Source: Cricetomys ansorgei (lineage: Eukaryota > Chordata > Mammalia > Rodentia > Nesomyidae). Taken from it: DNA of 64,000 nt. Made by a program: the position numbers and the translations under genes. Under the pieces are notes generated by a model that saw only the letters and a program-made list of their open reading frames with translations, was not told the DNA's origin and searched no databases. Positions 11,955-21,964 of the stretch are shown here, piece after piece; position 1 is the first letter of the stretch; every line of letters begins with the position of its first letter. The stretch is from assembly GCA_026225945.1 (NCBI GenBank), contig JAMJFZ010001133.1, forward strand, positions 1,369,501 through 1,433,500, given 5' to 3'.

Positions 11955-12325
11955 ATATAAAGACAGAGAAAAGCACTATTCTATGGATATAAACTTAAAT
12001 ATTTGAAGGCAGGTTGAAAATGAGTCCGTTTTGAAAAACAACACTCATAGGTTCCCACCCACTCTAAAGCTGTTGAGTTTTAACTTGGCTCATAGTACAA
12101 GGAGTATATTCTCTCCAATGCACTGAATCAGAAAGCAGTCGGCTCCCCATAAACTAGCAATGCCAGTATCTCTCTGCTTGACATTTCTTGTCTGCAGGTT
12201 GGTTTTTTTGCATACAGGACCCACAACTGAGTGAGACCTATGATGAGTTTTCTCAGCCAGCAGCCTATTAAGAACATTCAAGCTTGATTTTTTTTTCTGT
12301 GCTGCATTACTCCGCATGAATTATT
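11955..12325 (-). mobile_element. L1 3' UTR, internal part, antisense
   Basis: 'ctatggatataaacttaaat' and the following 'atttgaaggcaggttg' are typical antisense rodent L1 3' UTR phrases. Probably the continuation of the antisense element at 10770-11455 beyond the sense insertion. Confidence 0.5.
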
Positions 12326-13071
12326 TCGGAGTTCCCATAAACTCTTCGATCAACATCTCAGAGGAAAGCTCCTATCCCTGGAATTGGAATTTTCATTAAA
12401 AATTCATGTTTTCTGGGAACCATGATTCACCCATGTAGCACACCTTTGTTCCAAGCTCCCTTAAAATTATATTTTTAAGTTAGCTTTAAAGTGAATGCCT
12501 TCTTTGTGCACCTTTTGTTCTTATTCACACTCCCAACACATTAATTATTTTAATGTAGAATATTTTTCATATGGCTATCAAGAACAAAATAAACACAAAA
12601 CAAGCAGAGGGAAACAGAAAAGCAATAAAGACCCACGCTGAAATCTAAAAATAGGAAAAGAGAAAACATTACAGAAACAATAACAGAAATCTTATCTTGG
12701 ATAAAGTGCTAATGCTCTAGAAAGACAATAAAAGAGAATGCTACTGAAATTCACCCAAGAACATATTAAAATCACAAATCTCAGAGGAACCATTCATTGT
12801 AGGCAGATGCTTTATCTGAATAGATCATGGATGGTCTCTGCTTCAGTTCCCAGTAGCAACCACACTGTCCTGTGAAACTTCAGGTGAGTGGTCCATTTCA
12901 ACTATCCTCATGCCTCTAGGCTTCTAATATCTCCTTTCTCCAGCATTATTAAGCTTGACTTATCCAAACTTCTTACAGCCTAGTTATCTAATCTGTTCCA
13001 AATCCCCTAAAGCCAGCCACAAAACTTCTGAGCCATGGGGTCAAACAATATCACTCAATACCAGTTCTCTC
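12326..13071. other. Non-coding sequence, nothing recognised
   Basis: AT-rich sequence between L1 and LTR fragments. Confidence 0.4.
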
Positions 13072-13608
13072 TGGGATATTTTCTTCATTGTTCCAGAATA
13101 CCTGAGAGAAACCACTTAAAGAAGGATATATTTATTATAGTTCATGTTTTTGGAGATTTCATTCCATGGCCCCTTGGATATTTTATTCCTAAGCCATGCG
13201 AAGTGGTGGAATGTCATGGTGAGGAATGTTACAAAGAAGAACAGGGATGTTCACTTCATGGTGGACAGGCGACAGAGGGGAAGGAAGGAGGGTGGAAGGG
13301 ATGGAAGAAGAGATGTAAAGGCGAGAAAAAATGGGCAGAAGAGAAGGAACTGGGCTCACAGTACATCTTTCAAACTGTGACCCAACTAATCTAAATCCTC
13401 CAACCAGCCCTATATCCTGGTCTCAACAAACTTCAGATGATGTAATCAAATTATGAATTATAGCAACCAATTGATCCATTGTTTAGCTCAGAGCCCCCAT
13501 GAACTAATTATTTCTCTAAATCCCAGCTTCTGAATATTTCACTGACAAGCTAACCCTTCAACACATGAGTCTTTTGGGAGACACTTTATAACCAAACCAT
13601 AACACTTC
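13072..13608 (-). mobile_element. MaLR LTR (MT/ORR1-like), antisense
   Basis: The right end 'gagtcttttgggagacactt', then 'ataaccaaaccataac', is the reverse complement of the MaLR LTR start (gttatggtttgg...). The left end 'gagaaaccacttaaagaagg' is the antisense 3' LTR region. It is a non-autonomous ERVL-type solo LTR with no retroviral genes. The overlapping 119-codon frame is LTR sequence read in the wrong direction. Confidence 0.85.
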
Positions 13609-13679
13609 CTTCCTAAACTCTAGAAAAACACAGATGCCTACTGTTATGTGACCATTCATCATTACAATAAATCATTAAG

Positions 13680-13870
13680 AAGTAAATGACAAATTGGAAA
13701 GGAAGAAGTAATGTTATTTGTATTACTGTCTACATAAGAAATGCCAAAAAAGCATCAATAAATAACCAAAGAAATCCTTACAGCTATGAAGAGTGTGTGG
13801 AAAGGATTTCCAGATACAAAGTTAATTTGGAAGCTAACTGTTTATGTAGAAACAACATGAATCGTTAGGC
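13680..13870 (+). mobile_element. Possible L1 ORF2 remnant
   Basis: 'tttccagatacaaagttaat' in a context like the L1 reverse-transcriptase segment that usually reads ...gcaggatacaaggtcaat. Very diverged. May be the 5' piece of the sense L1 seen at 15145. Confidence 0.35.
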
Positions 13871-14784
13871 AAGGAGATATGATCTGGAGGACACAACATA
13901 ATGAAGGTGTCTATCCCCATCAGCCTGAATGCAGAATCAGTGCAAATGCCTAAATAAGAAGCTGATTCTAGAACTCTTATGGCATCATTTGACTACCATT
14001 GCTCTGTGTGACACAGATTCTCCTCCATGTTACATGGATATCACTACCATGAGAGAGAGAGAGAGTGGCTTATTTAGTAGGTCTAATGTGACTGGTGCTA
14101 GCTTTGTGAACATGGCACATGCTACACAGATATGCATATGAAATCATACCTGGTCTCTAGATCTAGAGATGCCCAAGGGATTAAGAAATAAGAATGGGCC
14201 ATCACTGAAACAGTTGTGACCAAAGAATACTTTAAAGCTAATGAATAGCTCTAGCTACTGGATTCACTGCTGCTCTGTCTCTGGTCTTAAGTTGTTCTGC
14301 AGGGTGGTAGGTGCCCTCTGTGCCATTTCAGCAGCTCCAGACCAAATGGTGGCTCAACTAGCTGACCACAGATGGCTTATTAGTAGAACCTGCTGTTCTG
14401 TTGCTGAGTGCTAGCCATTGAGGGGACTTTGCTATTATACTGCCAGCAAAATGGAAAGATGGTTGGTTGGAAATAGTACTATAAAAATTGCAATAAAGTT
14501 TATATAGAAAGCCGTAGATCCTAGAACATTTTAAATGTTTACCAAGAAAGTCCCAATGGTATGATCACCCAGTCTAATGGCTACTGCCATTGCCTACTCT
14601 GTAAAGACAGCAATCAAGACAACAAAGACCAACAGAATATTATGAAACACAGGAAAGACCACACTAATGTTTCTGACTGATTGTTGACAATTGTAGGGGC
14701 CACTCATTAGAGAAGTACAGGAATTTTTTTTTCAATGAGTGGTTCTAGATCTATTAGAATCTATAGGCAAAAAAATAGAAAGCA
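13871..14784. other. Non-coding sequence, nothing firm
   Basis: Contains a short (GA)8-like tract near 14050. Parts may be decayed L1 sequence, but no motif is firm. Confidence 0.4.
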
Positions 14785-14868
14785 TAGATAGACAGATGAT
14801 ATATATAGAGAGAGAGAGAGAGAGAGAGTGAGGAAGAGAGAGAGAGATAGATAGATATAATAGATATG
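14785..14868. repeat. GATA/GA simple repeat
   Basis: TAGATAGACAGATGATATATATAG followed by (GA)n and (GATA)n with few interruptions. Confidence 0.92.
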
Positions 14869-14914
14869 AGCTGGAGAGAATCTTAGTTAATAAGGTATAG
14901 ATCTTGTAAGTAAA

Positions 14915-15125
14915 AGGATCTAAATTTGTGCTCTGAACTCACTTCAAAAGCCAGTCTTGGAGGCACAAGCTCAAAACCACAGTCCTAGAGAGGCTGAGAT
15001 GAAGGATCACTCAACTGGACAGCTAACCTTACCTAATCTGCAAACTATGTCTAAGTGAGTGAGAGTCCAGGGGTGATTTATGTAACACACAGGCACACAA
15101 GTTCACACCACACATAAAAAAGGTA
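14915..15125 (+). mobile_element. Composite tRNA-head/B1-like SINE
   Basis: 'aaaagccagtcttggaggca' and 'ccacagtcctagagaggctg' are the B1-like body. The 3' end is a CA-rich tail ('aacacacaggcacacaag'). Same architecture as the copy at 30686-31030. Confidence 0.7.
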
Positions 15126-15144
15126 AAAGATAGATCTAAGTTTT

Positions 15145-15375
15145 ATAACTTATGCAAAAGTAGTTTCAAATGGATGCCCAATGAAGATAATATCAAATAC
15201 AAAACTGAACAACATATTCAAAACAATGGTGAAGGAAATCTTGGGGACCTACAGGTTCATCCAAAAGTTCTTAGATTTGAGAAAAAAAGACTAGCACATT
15301 AGAATTCATCAAAATTAAAAGGTACTTCAGACATGAAGATGGAGTTCCAAGTATTCCCTAGAAAATTCATAAATC
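15145..15375 (+). mobile_element. L1 ORF2 fragment, sense (left part)
   Basis: Ends with 'gaattcatcaaaattaaaag', the sense equivalent of the L1 ORF2 phrase ...tacatcaaaattaaaaac. Interrupted at about 15376 by an LTR-like repeat and resumes at 15942. Confidence 0.65.
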
Positions 15376-15377
15376 AT

Positions 15378-15938
15378 GTGTCCTAGTTAGTGTTAATTGT
15401 CAGCTCCACACACCATAGAACCTCCTGAAAAGGAGTCACAGCAAAATAACTGTCTTTTATCAGGTTAGTCTGTGAGCATGTCTGTGGTCGATTGTCTTGA
15501 TTGATAATAATTGATGTTGGCATGTCCTGCCCACTATGGGCAGTATCATTCCCTGGAAAGTTAGTCCTTAGCTCCATTGGGACTAATCAACTGAGCATAG
15601 AGAGCAAGGCAGAGATCCAACTGGCAAGCAGCTCTCCTCCACAGTCACTGCCAACAGGTTTCTGTCTTGACTTCTTCCTCCAAGAACAGATTGTATAGCT
15701 GGGCGTAGTGGTACATACTTTTTATCCCAACATTCTGGAAGCAGAGGTAAACAGATCTTTATTTCCTAGAAGCCTGGACTACATACTGAGTTCCAGGACA
15801 GCCAGAGCTACATAGAGAGACCATGTTTTGAAAAAGAAAAGAATGGATTGTAACATGAACATATAAGACAAGTAAACTCTTTCCTCCCCAAGTTGTTTCA
15901 TAGCATCAACAGAAAGTGAACTAGAACACCCTGTATCC
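15378..15938 (+). mobile_element. Rodent LTR-like interspersed repeat (MaLR type), sense
   Basis: Starts 'cctagttagtgttaattgtc', continues through 'gattgtcttgattgataata' and 'gcccactatgggcagtatca', and ends 'taaactctttcctccccaag' plus the 'atcaacagaaagtgaac' terminus. Same family, antisense, at 52210-52425 and 43655-44045. Split by the B1 at 15697-15841. Subfamily name not assigned. Confidence 0.85.
15697..15841 (+). mobile_element. B1 SINE nested in the LTR-like repeat
   Basis: Starts 'agctgggcgtagtggtacat' and contains 'gttccaggacagccagagct' and an A-rich tail. The 7-base sequence GATTGTA occurs just before it (15689-15695) and just after it (15846-15852), consistent with a target-site duplication. 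Confidence 0.93.
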
Positions 15939-15941
15939 AAC

Positions 15942-16510
15942 ACACAGCTTCTATGTGCAATATATAGAGAACTATTAAGGTAAACTGAAGTAAACCTGAA
16001 ATAAAGAAAAGCCACAGGAAAACAAGACACACATACAAGTATGGAAGACATCATTGGCTGTTAGAGAAATAGCTATTGAAACTACCATGGGATGGCTAAA
16101 GCAAAATGTGAAACAAATGTAAAAATGCTGACGAGGATAGAGAGGAAATTAATTGTTCTGAATTGTGTGGGGGGGGTATAAGAAAGCTGAACCACTGGGG
16201 GGTTCTTCCAAAGTAGCCTACATCTACACATGGCTCAGCAATTCCACTCCCAACATGTATCCCAGAAAAAAAAAAAAAAAGAAAGTTTGTGTTCATACAA
16301 ATGTCTCTATAGAGCAGCTTCCAGTCCAGAACTTCTTCAATTGGTAATTTGTTAGACACCCTCTGATAAGCATTAGCTGGAGGACCTTGAGTTGGAATAC
16401 TAGTTATCAATGAAAAGAAATGAACCACAAAAACAATGTGGATGGATCTGGATGAACTGCATTGAGCAAAAGATGACAGTCTCAACAGGATTCATTCTCT
16501 TAGGTCCTTT
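15942..16510 (+). mobile_element. L1 ORF2 C-terminal region, sense (right part)
   Basis: Contains 'ttagagaaatagctattgaa', 'ctgacgaggatagagaggaa', 'ctcagcaattccactcccaa' and 'gtggatggatctggatgaac', each the sense equivalent of an L1 ORF2 3' phrase. An internal A15 tract lies near 16266. Frames are broken; the 129-codon minus frame here is antisense noise. Confidence 0.85.
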
Positions 16511-16793
16511 TAATGACCTCCTTAAAGTGCTGAGATTATAGCGGTGTTAACCGTGAAGTAGCTGCTGCATGATGTGGGGGTGGTTGTGGCTGGAATGAGA
16601 AAGCATCTTTATATACTATGTGGTGGCAGTTACGCAAGCCTACTGGTGATGACACTACTTAGAACTAAATAAAGGAAGTGTATGGCTCATGTGTACAATA
16701 TACAATGTGTACAATGGTACTCAAAAGTTCCAGGATTCCATCCAATAGACAAAAGCAATAAGCTGAATATGCATTCACAATATGCATGACCCA

Positions 16794-16922
16794 TAGTCAT
16801 ACACAGTCACATACAAGCCATGCAGCTGCATAGCCACACATAGCCATTCATAGCATGCACAACTATGCACAGCCGTACACAGCAATGCACAGCCACACAT
16901 AGCCATGTGCAGCTACATACAG
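16794..16922. repeat. Degenerate 10-bp tandem repeat (YAGCCAYACA-like)
   Basis: About 13 units such as tagccacaca, tagccattca, cagccgtaca, cagcaatgca, cagccacaca, tagccatgtg and cagctacata follow each other at a 10-base spacing, with an occasional 8-9 base unit. Confidence 0.8.
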
Positions 16923-17270
16923 ACAGAACCCGATGCTATGAGGTCTAAGGGTCCCATGTTAACTACCTGGTTGGGAAATAGTGCTATGTGTGAATATGTA
17001 CTGGGATTAAATGAGTAGTACTACACACAGGATTTTCTATCTTTTCTTCCTTACAGAGTCACAGATGTGACTCTGCAATGGCTCTAAAATTAAAATGCTA
17101 AAATAAATTAATTAAAATGCAAAAAATTTCAATTGATAGCACAATCTTATAGATAAATAGTAAAATGTCTTTCAAATGACTAAATGAACTAAAATTAATC
17201 TAAATTCTCAAAAAATCCCTTAATTGATTAAGAGCAAGACCAATTTTCTTTTTAAAATTCTCACATTTTA

Positions 17271-17335
17271 TTAATTAATTAATTAATTTGTGTGTGTGTG
17301 TGTGTGTGTGCGCACGCGTGCATGTGCACATACAT
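17271..17335. repeat. (AATT)n-(TG)n-GC-alternating compound repeat
   Basis: AATTAATT units run into (TG)n, then alternating purine-pyrimidine 'gcgcacgcgtgcatgtgcac'. This is the tail of the antisense B3 that follows. The alternating part has Z-DNA potential. Confidence 0.9.
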
Positions 17336-17470
17336 GTCCTGTGCCATGCATGTGAAGTCGGAGGACAACTTTTAGGAGGTGCTGCTCTCCTCTCAATATG
17401 TGGGTCCCAGGAATTGAACTCCAGTCAGCAGGCTTGATGACAAGCACCTTTACCCTCTGAGCCATCATTT
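17290..17470 (-). mobile_element. B3-type SINE, antisense
   Basis: 'gaagtcggaggacaactttt', 'atgtgggtcccaggaattga', 'gtcagcaggcttgatgacaa' and 'ctctgagccatca' are the reverse complement of a B3 SINE. Its CA tail gives the TG tract on the plus strand. Confidence 0.92.
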
Positions 17471-17475
17471 ATCAA

Positions 17476-17695
17476 TAATAATTTTTCATGATTTGGAATT
17501 AGAATATAATGACATCATCCCTCATTACCACTTCCTCCCTTCAACCACTTGTTCACACCCACTTTTCTCTCTCTTAATTTTGTGGCTTCTTTTTAAAAAA
17601 TTGATGTTACATATACATGTGTATTTATTCTTAAATTCAACCTGTTTAGTCCATATAATAGTACCTGTATGCATATAACCTTAGGTCTGGCCACT
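17476..17695 (-). mobile_element. L1 (Lx-type) 3' terminus, antisense
   Basis: 'tcctcccttcaaccacttgt', 'tggcttctttttaaaaaatt' and 'caacctgtttagtccatata' match the antisense end of a rodent Lx L1 3' UTR. It abuts 3' UTR sequence in the opposite orientation at 17700. Confidence 0.8.
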
Positions 17696-17699
17696 TGCA

Positions 17700-18470
17700 A
17701 AGCAAGAGAAGTAACCATCAGTCCAACAGCAATGCCAGTGATGATACCACTGAACAACAGAAACAGCTAGCATGGAACAGTAACCCTAAAGATGCAGTAG
17801 TAACATGGATACTTTAATGAAAGCCAATAGCTCCCTAACTGGACTGAAGACCTGCTCAGCAAGAGGGAATCTATGCCTAGTCCTGGAAACTCGGCCAACT
17901 ACCCATGACTAATGAATTTATGGATCTTAGAGGAGAACCATTTTACTAAGCCAGCCTAATTCCTAAGTACATTCTAAAATCTGTTATTGTACCCACAGAC
18001 AAGTGTACTTCTCATCCCTTATCAAGGAAACTTTTCTTTGCAACAGATGGAGACTACTACAGAAAACCACAATCAAAGTGAAGAGAACAAGAGATCCTGT
18101 AGTGCCAAGTTCAAACTGATACATCTACAACACAAGCCCTGCACCTGCAACCATAAGCCCTGCTCACTGATCATTTTGGAAGAGGGGAAGAAAGATTATA
18201 AGATCCAGGGAACAGGATATTTGCTATGAGATTGTGTCTCCTAGAGATGTCAGAAGCTACAGCCATACAGTCTCATCAACATGGCTGCCTAAACATGACC
18301 AGAACAAGGACACACCGATGGGCATGCTAACATGGAAGAGAGGAATCTCACAAGACCTCAGCCCTAAAGAAAGGACGACAAGTAACTGGGGAATTGCTGA
18401 GAGCAGGACAAGTGGTCTCCCTCAGGGAAGAGCACACCAACTGATTATCCAGTGAACCATGTTGATGGTC
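17700..18470 (+). mobile_element. L1 (Lx-type) 3' UTR, sense
   Basis: 'tgataccactgaacaacaga', 'atctatgcctagtcctggaa', 'aagagatcctgtagtgccaa', 'caacatggctgcctaaacat', 'acaccgatgggcatgctaac' and 'agggaagagcacaccaactg' follow the rodent L1 3' UTR in sense order. The segment stops where the neighbouring antisense piece would begin in L1 coordinates. Confidence 0.8.
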
Positions 18471-18479
18471 CAACATCAG

Positions 18480-18860
18480 TATTTTCTGGTCATGTGCTTC
18501 AAATAAATGTCACTCCTCCCACCTCTGGAGCTCTTTCTGTCAGTGTGACAGGAGCTTTTATGGCTCCCAGTGCTCTGGTGAGCCCTCCAACATTCTCCAT
18601 GAGCTTTTCATCTATCCAGGGGACTGCAATCCCTGAAAGAATGTTTGCTACTAGATTGATAAGCCATTGTCCTCCAAATTAAGCAAATCTGACCTCACCA
18701 GGACCTGCAGTCATGGTTGCTGCTGCCATTGTAAGACAAAGAAACAACCCTTGTCTTCCATCTTCACAATCACACCCTCCTCTCTGAACTCACAAACCCT
18801 TGGGAACTCGTTGTTGCCTGTTATTGAACAGACCCATAACATTTCTGAGCATTAAATTTT
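18480..18860. other. Unassigned sequence, possible decayed coding fragment
   Basis: The minus strand at about 18490-18675 has a frame of some 57 codons (QWLINLVANILSG...) with unusually balanced composition. Neighbouring minus-strand frames also read protein-like for 20-45 codons, as if frameshifted. I do not recognise a family. It may equally be chance or an unknown repeat. Confidence 0.25.
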
Positions 18861-18924
18861 GACCATTGTTTTTCTAATAGTGCTGGCACTCATTGTCCTC
18901 AGATTAGGAAGCTATTTTATATAT

Positions 18925-18930
<6 letters not shown>

Positions 18931-18971
<41 letters not shown>

Positions 18972-19048
18972 ACGCGCATGTGCACACACGCACATTCATC
19001 TGCATACATGCACATGGGTACACATGCATGTACGTGTGCATGCATATT
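18931..19048. repeat. (TG)n followed by alternating purine-pyrimidine tract
   Basis: (TG)19 runs into 'gcgcacgcgcatgtgcacac' and further CATG/CACA/TGCA alternation up to about 19048. The TG and CA halves are partly self-complementary. Z-DNA or hairpin potential. Confidence 0.93.
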
Positions 19049-20470
19049 TCATGTATGGGAAAAATGAAGCATTCTTTCTCAAACCATTATCATAAGATTC
19101 AAGGTTCACTGTGCCTCATACAGACTGACTCTGGTTGCCCCTTGCGTAGCTCTGTTCTTTATTTCATAAAATACCCATCCCTCTGTAGGTGAGAAGGAAG
19201 CCCACATGTCCACTCATAACCAGCCTTTTTCCCTTTACCACTGAACATTTCTGAATAAACCGTGGTTATTGAAGTTCAATCAAGATGGCAGAGTCACAGC
19301 TGCAGCTGCTTCCATTTCAGCCTGGCAGATGCACCAAACTCTTCTCTTTGTTAATGTTCTGTAACCGCCTATCCATGCTTACAGACAAAGGATAAAAAAA
19401 AATTATTTTTACCTGTAAACGTTACAAAACAATAAGAAAAAAAACTTAAAAAGGAAGTATGGAGATATTGTCCTATCCATCAGCTTTCATTTCACATGTT
19501 TTATGAAGTCTATGGAAATGTGAATTATAACTGAATTCTATTGTTAGAAAATGGAAATGTTTCCATCAGAGTTGGTAGTAGACAATACACAGAGGGTGTT
19601 TCGTTTCATTATTTTGTTTATAAAGCCACCACTGGAAAGTATTGTAAAACAGCCATAAAACATAGCTAACATACCTAAATACCATGTTACACGGTACATT
19701 TTCCTTCAAGCCATCTGGAAAGCAGTTAATACTGTAAAGCACAGATTGATAGTCTTTTTAATTTTTAGCCTTGCTTGCTGAAGTTCTTTAAAATGTTGTA
19801 CAGAATCAGTGTTGAATACGTCATCGTTGACATCAGAGTAAAAGAAAGGAGAAGGCAGCTATCGTCTAAACTCCAGGGCCTCGTGTTCAACAGACTTTCT
19901 CAGGTTACATGTTGAGTATGATCTTAGGCTGTAATTTATGTCTAGGTGGAATTAAGCAAGAAAAATGAAATGAAATGTGTATGTTTTATATAATATTTGC
20001 TCTCTATGATTAGCATGTGAGACATAAAAATTGATTGCTGAAGGCACAAAACTCAATTTTTGTAATATACCTTAAAAGCATGTAATCTGAAATAATATCC
20101 TTTTGTGTCTTGGAATTCAGAGATAGTTAATATTTGTAAGCTATTTATATGAACATCTCAAAAAGTCTTGGATTTTAAAAGTTTGCAAGATGCAATCTCA
20201 TAAGTAGGTGGGCTTACGACACAGGACCCTTCCTGATTAACTCTCAGCACTCCATCTTGTATCATAGAAAGCTGCTTCAAATGGTAACGAGAAAACACAC
20301 CCACTCCCAGAGTATCAATACTACTCAATATTATGGAAAAATAAGAAAAAATTAAAACTTTCTGGTTTTTAAAATTCGGCCACAAGAATGTAAAAGTAAT
20401 TTAGAAAAAGAATAATGCAATTCAAAATATTGTAATTATAAACAGGAAGGGTTATCTGGTTTTATGGTGT
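19049..20470. other. Repeat-poor non-coding stretch
   Basis: Complex sequence without a recognised transposon. 19790-19950 keeps several CpGs, including 'gaatacgtcatcgttgacat' with a CRE-like TACGTCA. No exon or RNA gene was recognised. Confidence 0.4.
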
Positions 20471-20471
20471 G

Positions 20472-20473
<2 letters not shown>

Positions 20474-20515
<42 letters not shown>

Positions 20516-20706
20516 CCTTGCAAGCATGAGTGTGTGAGTGTGCATGCACATTTGTGTGTGTATGTATATGTGTGCGTGTGTGATTGCAAGTGGATGTCAG
20601 AAGACAACATACGGGTGTATATTCTCCTCTTTGACCTTTGGTTTCCAGGGATTGACTCAGGTCCTCAAGGTCCTCTTTACTCATTGAACCATCTTGCTGA
20701 CCCCAT
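20474..20706 (-). mobile_element. B3-type SINE with (TG)n at its tail, antisense
   Basis: (TG)19 at 20474-20512 precedes 'gtggatgtcagaagacaaca', 'gtttccagggattgactcag' and 'ttgaaccatcttgctgaccc', the reverse complement of a B3. Overlapping 91-codon frames on both strands are microsatellite artefacts. Confidence 0.88.
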
Positions 20707-20770
20707 GTCACTAAGAGCAGAAGATAAACTTAGATTCTCTTCTTCTTAGTGTTCTATCTTTTGGGAAACA

Positions 20771-20925
20771 AATGAGAGTGAAACAGAAGGAAGAGAGAAG
20801 GGGAAGAGAGAGAGAGAAAGAGAAAGAGAGGGAGAGAGGATGCTGGGGAGGAAGAGGGAATAAAGGAGAGGGAGAGATAGAGGGAGGAAGAAGAGGGACA
20901 GGCAGTGGAGAGAAGAAACAAAGTA
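20771..20925. repeat. Polypurine (GA/GGA-rich) block
   Basis: About 150 bases nearly all A and G on the plus strand, with (GA)n, (GGGA)n and AAAG units and few pyrimidines. Such tracts can form triplex (H-DNA) under supercoiling. Not part of a recognised element. Confidence 0.9.
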
Positions 20926-21854
20926 AGCTGACTAGATCTGTAATTCCAAGGAGCGAGGCTTAGGAAGGAGAGATTGTCCAGTCCTGAGCGAGAGTGTAGT
21001 CCCTTCTTGTGAAGGTCCATTGATAGCTCTGTCTATCCAAGTGCACACCTGAGACATCCTTGCCTTCAGCCAGTCTCTCATTCTGAAAGAGCCCATGACA
21101 GACATGCTCCATGAATACGCAGGCAGACATCACTAGCAGAAGACAGAGGGGTTGATCTCACCCTCTCTTTCATACTAAGCATCTTCTCATGGATGCAACC
21201 ATGGTCCGGAATCAAATAGGACAATCGGCTTAGTATTTTGTCACAGATGATTTTTTAACTCCATATAAAAGTATGGTTATATTTCAGCACATATAAGAGC
21301 TTTGCTGCAAATTTTATGGCAAAGCACAAGAATTTAATGAGTACTTGCTTTATACTGTGATGGAAAAAGTTTTGTTACAAGAAAAATCATTACAGGAAAT
21401 CTAAAACTCTCACATCAGAGGTACCTTATAGGAGGGTTCACAGATGACATGCTTTTAACACAGAGAGCTCAGGGCCAGGCTGATTTGGGATGACTGGGAC
21501 TCCTGGTGTTACACAGTGGCAGTCTTGTTTCCGGTTTCATTTCTTTGTCCACCCATTTCTAAGACAGAAGTAATTTGTGTCTAACACAACACATGTAGTG
21601 AGGTGCACAAGCTTCAGTCATAGAATTCTCAGAGCACTGCCTCTGCCTTTGCTGAACTGTCACTTCTCACTCTAGCACAAATGCTATTAAATTTCCTGGG
21701 CACCTGCCCATTCATTCTGGCCACAAAGAGTTAAAACTCCAAAATCTACAAATCTGTGTTATAAGATGTCCCACATTTTAAGATCATTTTCCACTTGTTA
21801 TATAAGTAAAACATACTTGCAATTAATGCGTAGCCATATTTAAAATCTATTCTT
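20926..21854. other. Non-coding sequence, nothing recognised
   Basis: Mixed composition. No repeat or exon was recognised. Confidence 0.45.
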
Positions 21855-21964
21855 GCCAGGTAGTAGTGCACGCCTTTAATCCCAGCACTCTGGAGGCTGA
21901 GGCAGGCAGATCTCTGTGAGTTTGAGGCCAGCCTGATCTACAGAGTAAATTCCAGGACAGCCAA
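21855..21964 (+). mobile_element. B1 SINE, 3'-truncated
   Basis: Near-consensus B1 body: 'gcacgcctttaatcccagca', 'ggaggctgaggcaggcagat', 'tttgaggccagcctgatcta', ending at 'ttccaggacagcc'. The last part of the monomer and the A-tail are missing. The best-preserved SINE in the window. Confidence 0.97.

Noticed and set aside
13035..13394. 119-codon plus frame with a Lys/Glu/Gly-rich end
   Set aside because: Lies inside an antisense MaLR LTR; the charged tail is its GA-rich segment.
16096..16485. 129-codon minus frame, the longest in the window
   Set aside because: Antisense to recognisable L1 ORF2 sequence; no family resemblance of its own.
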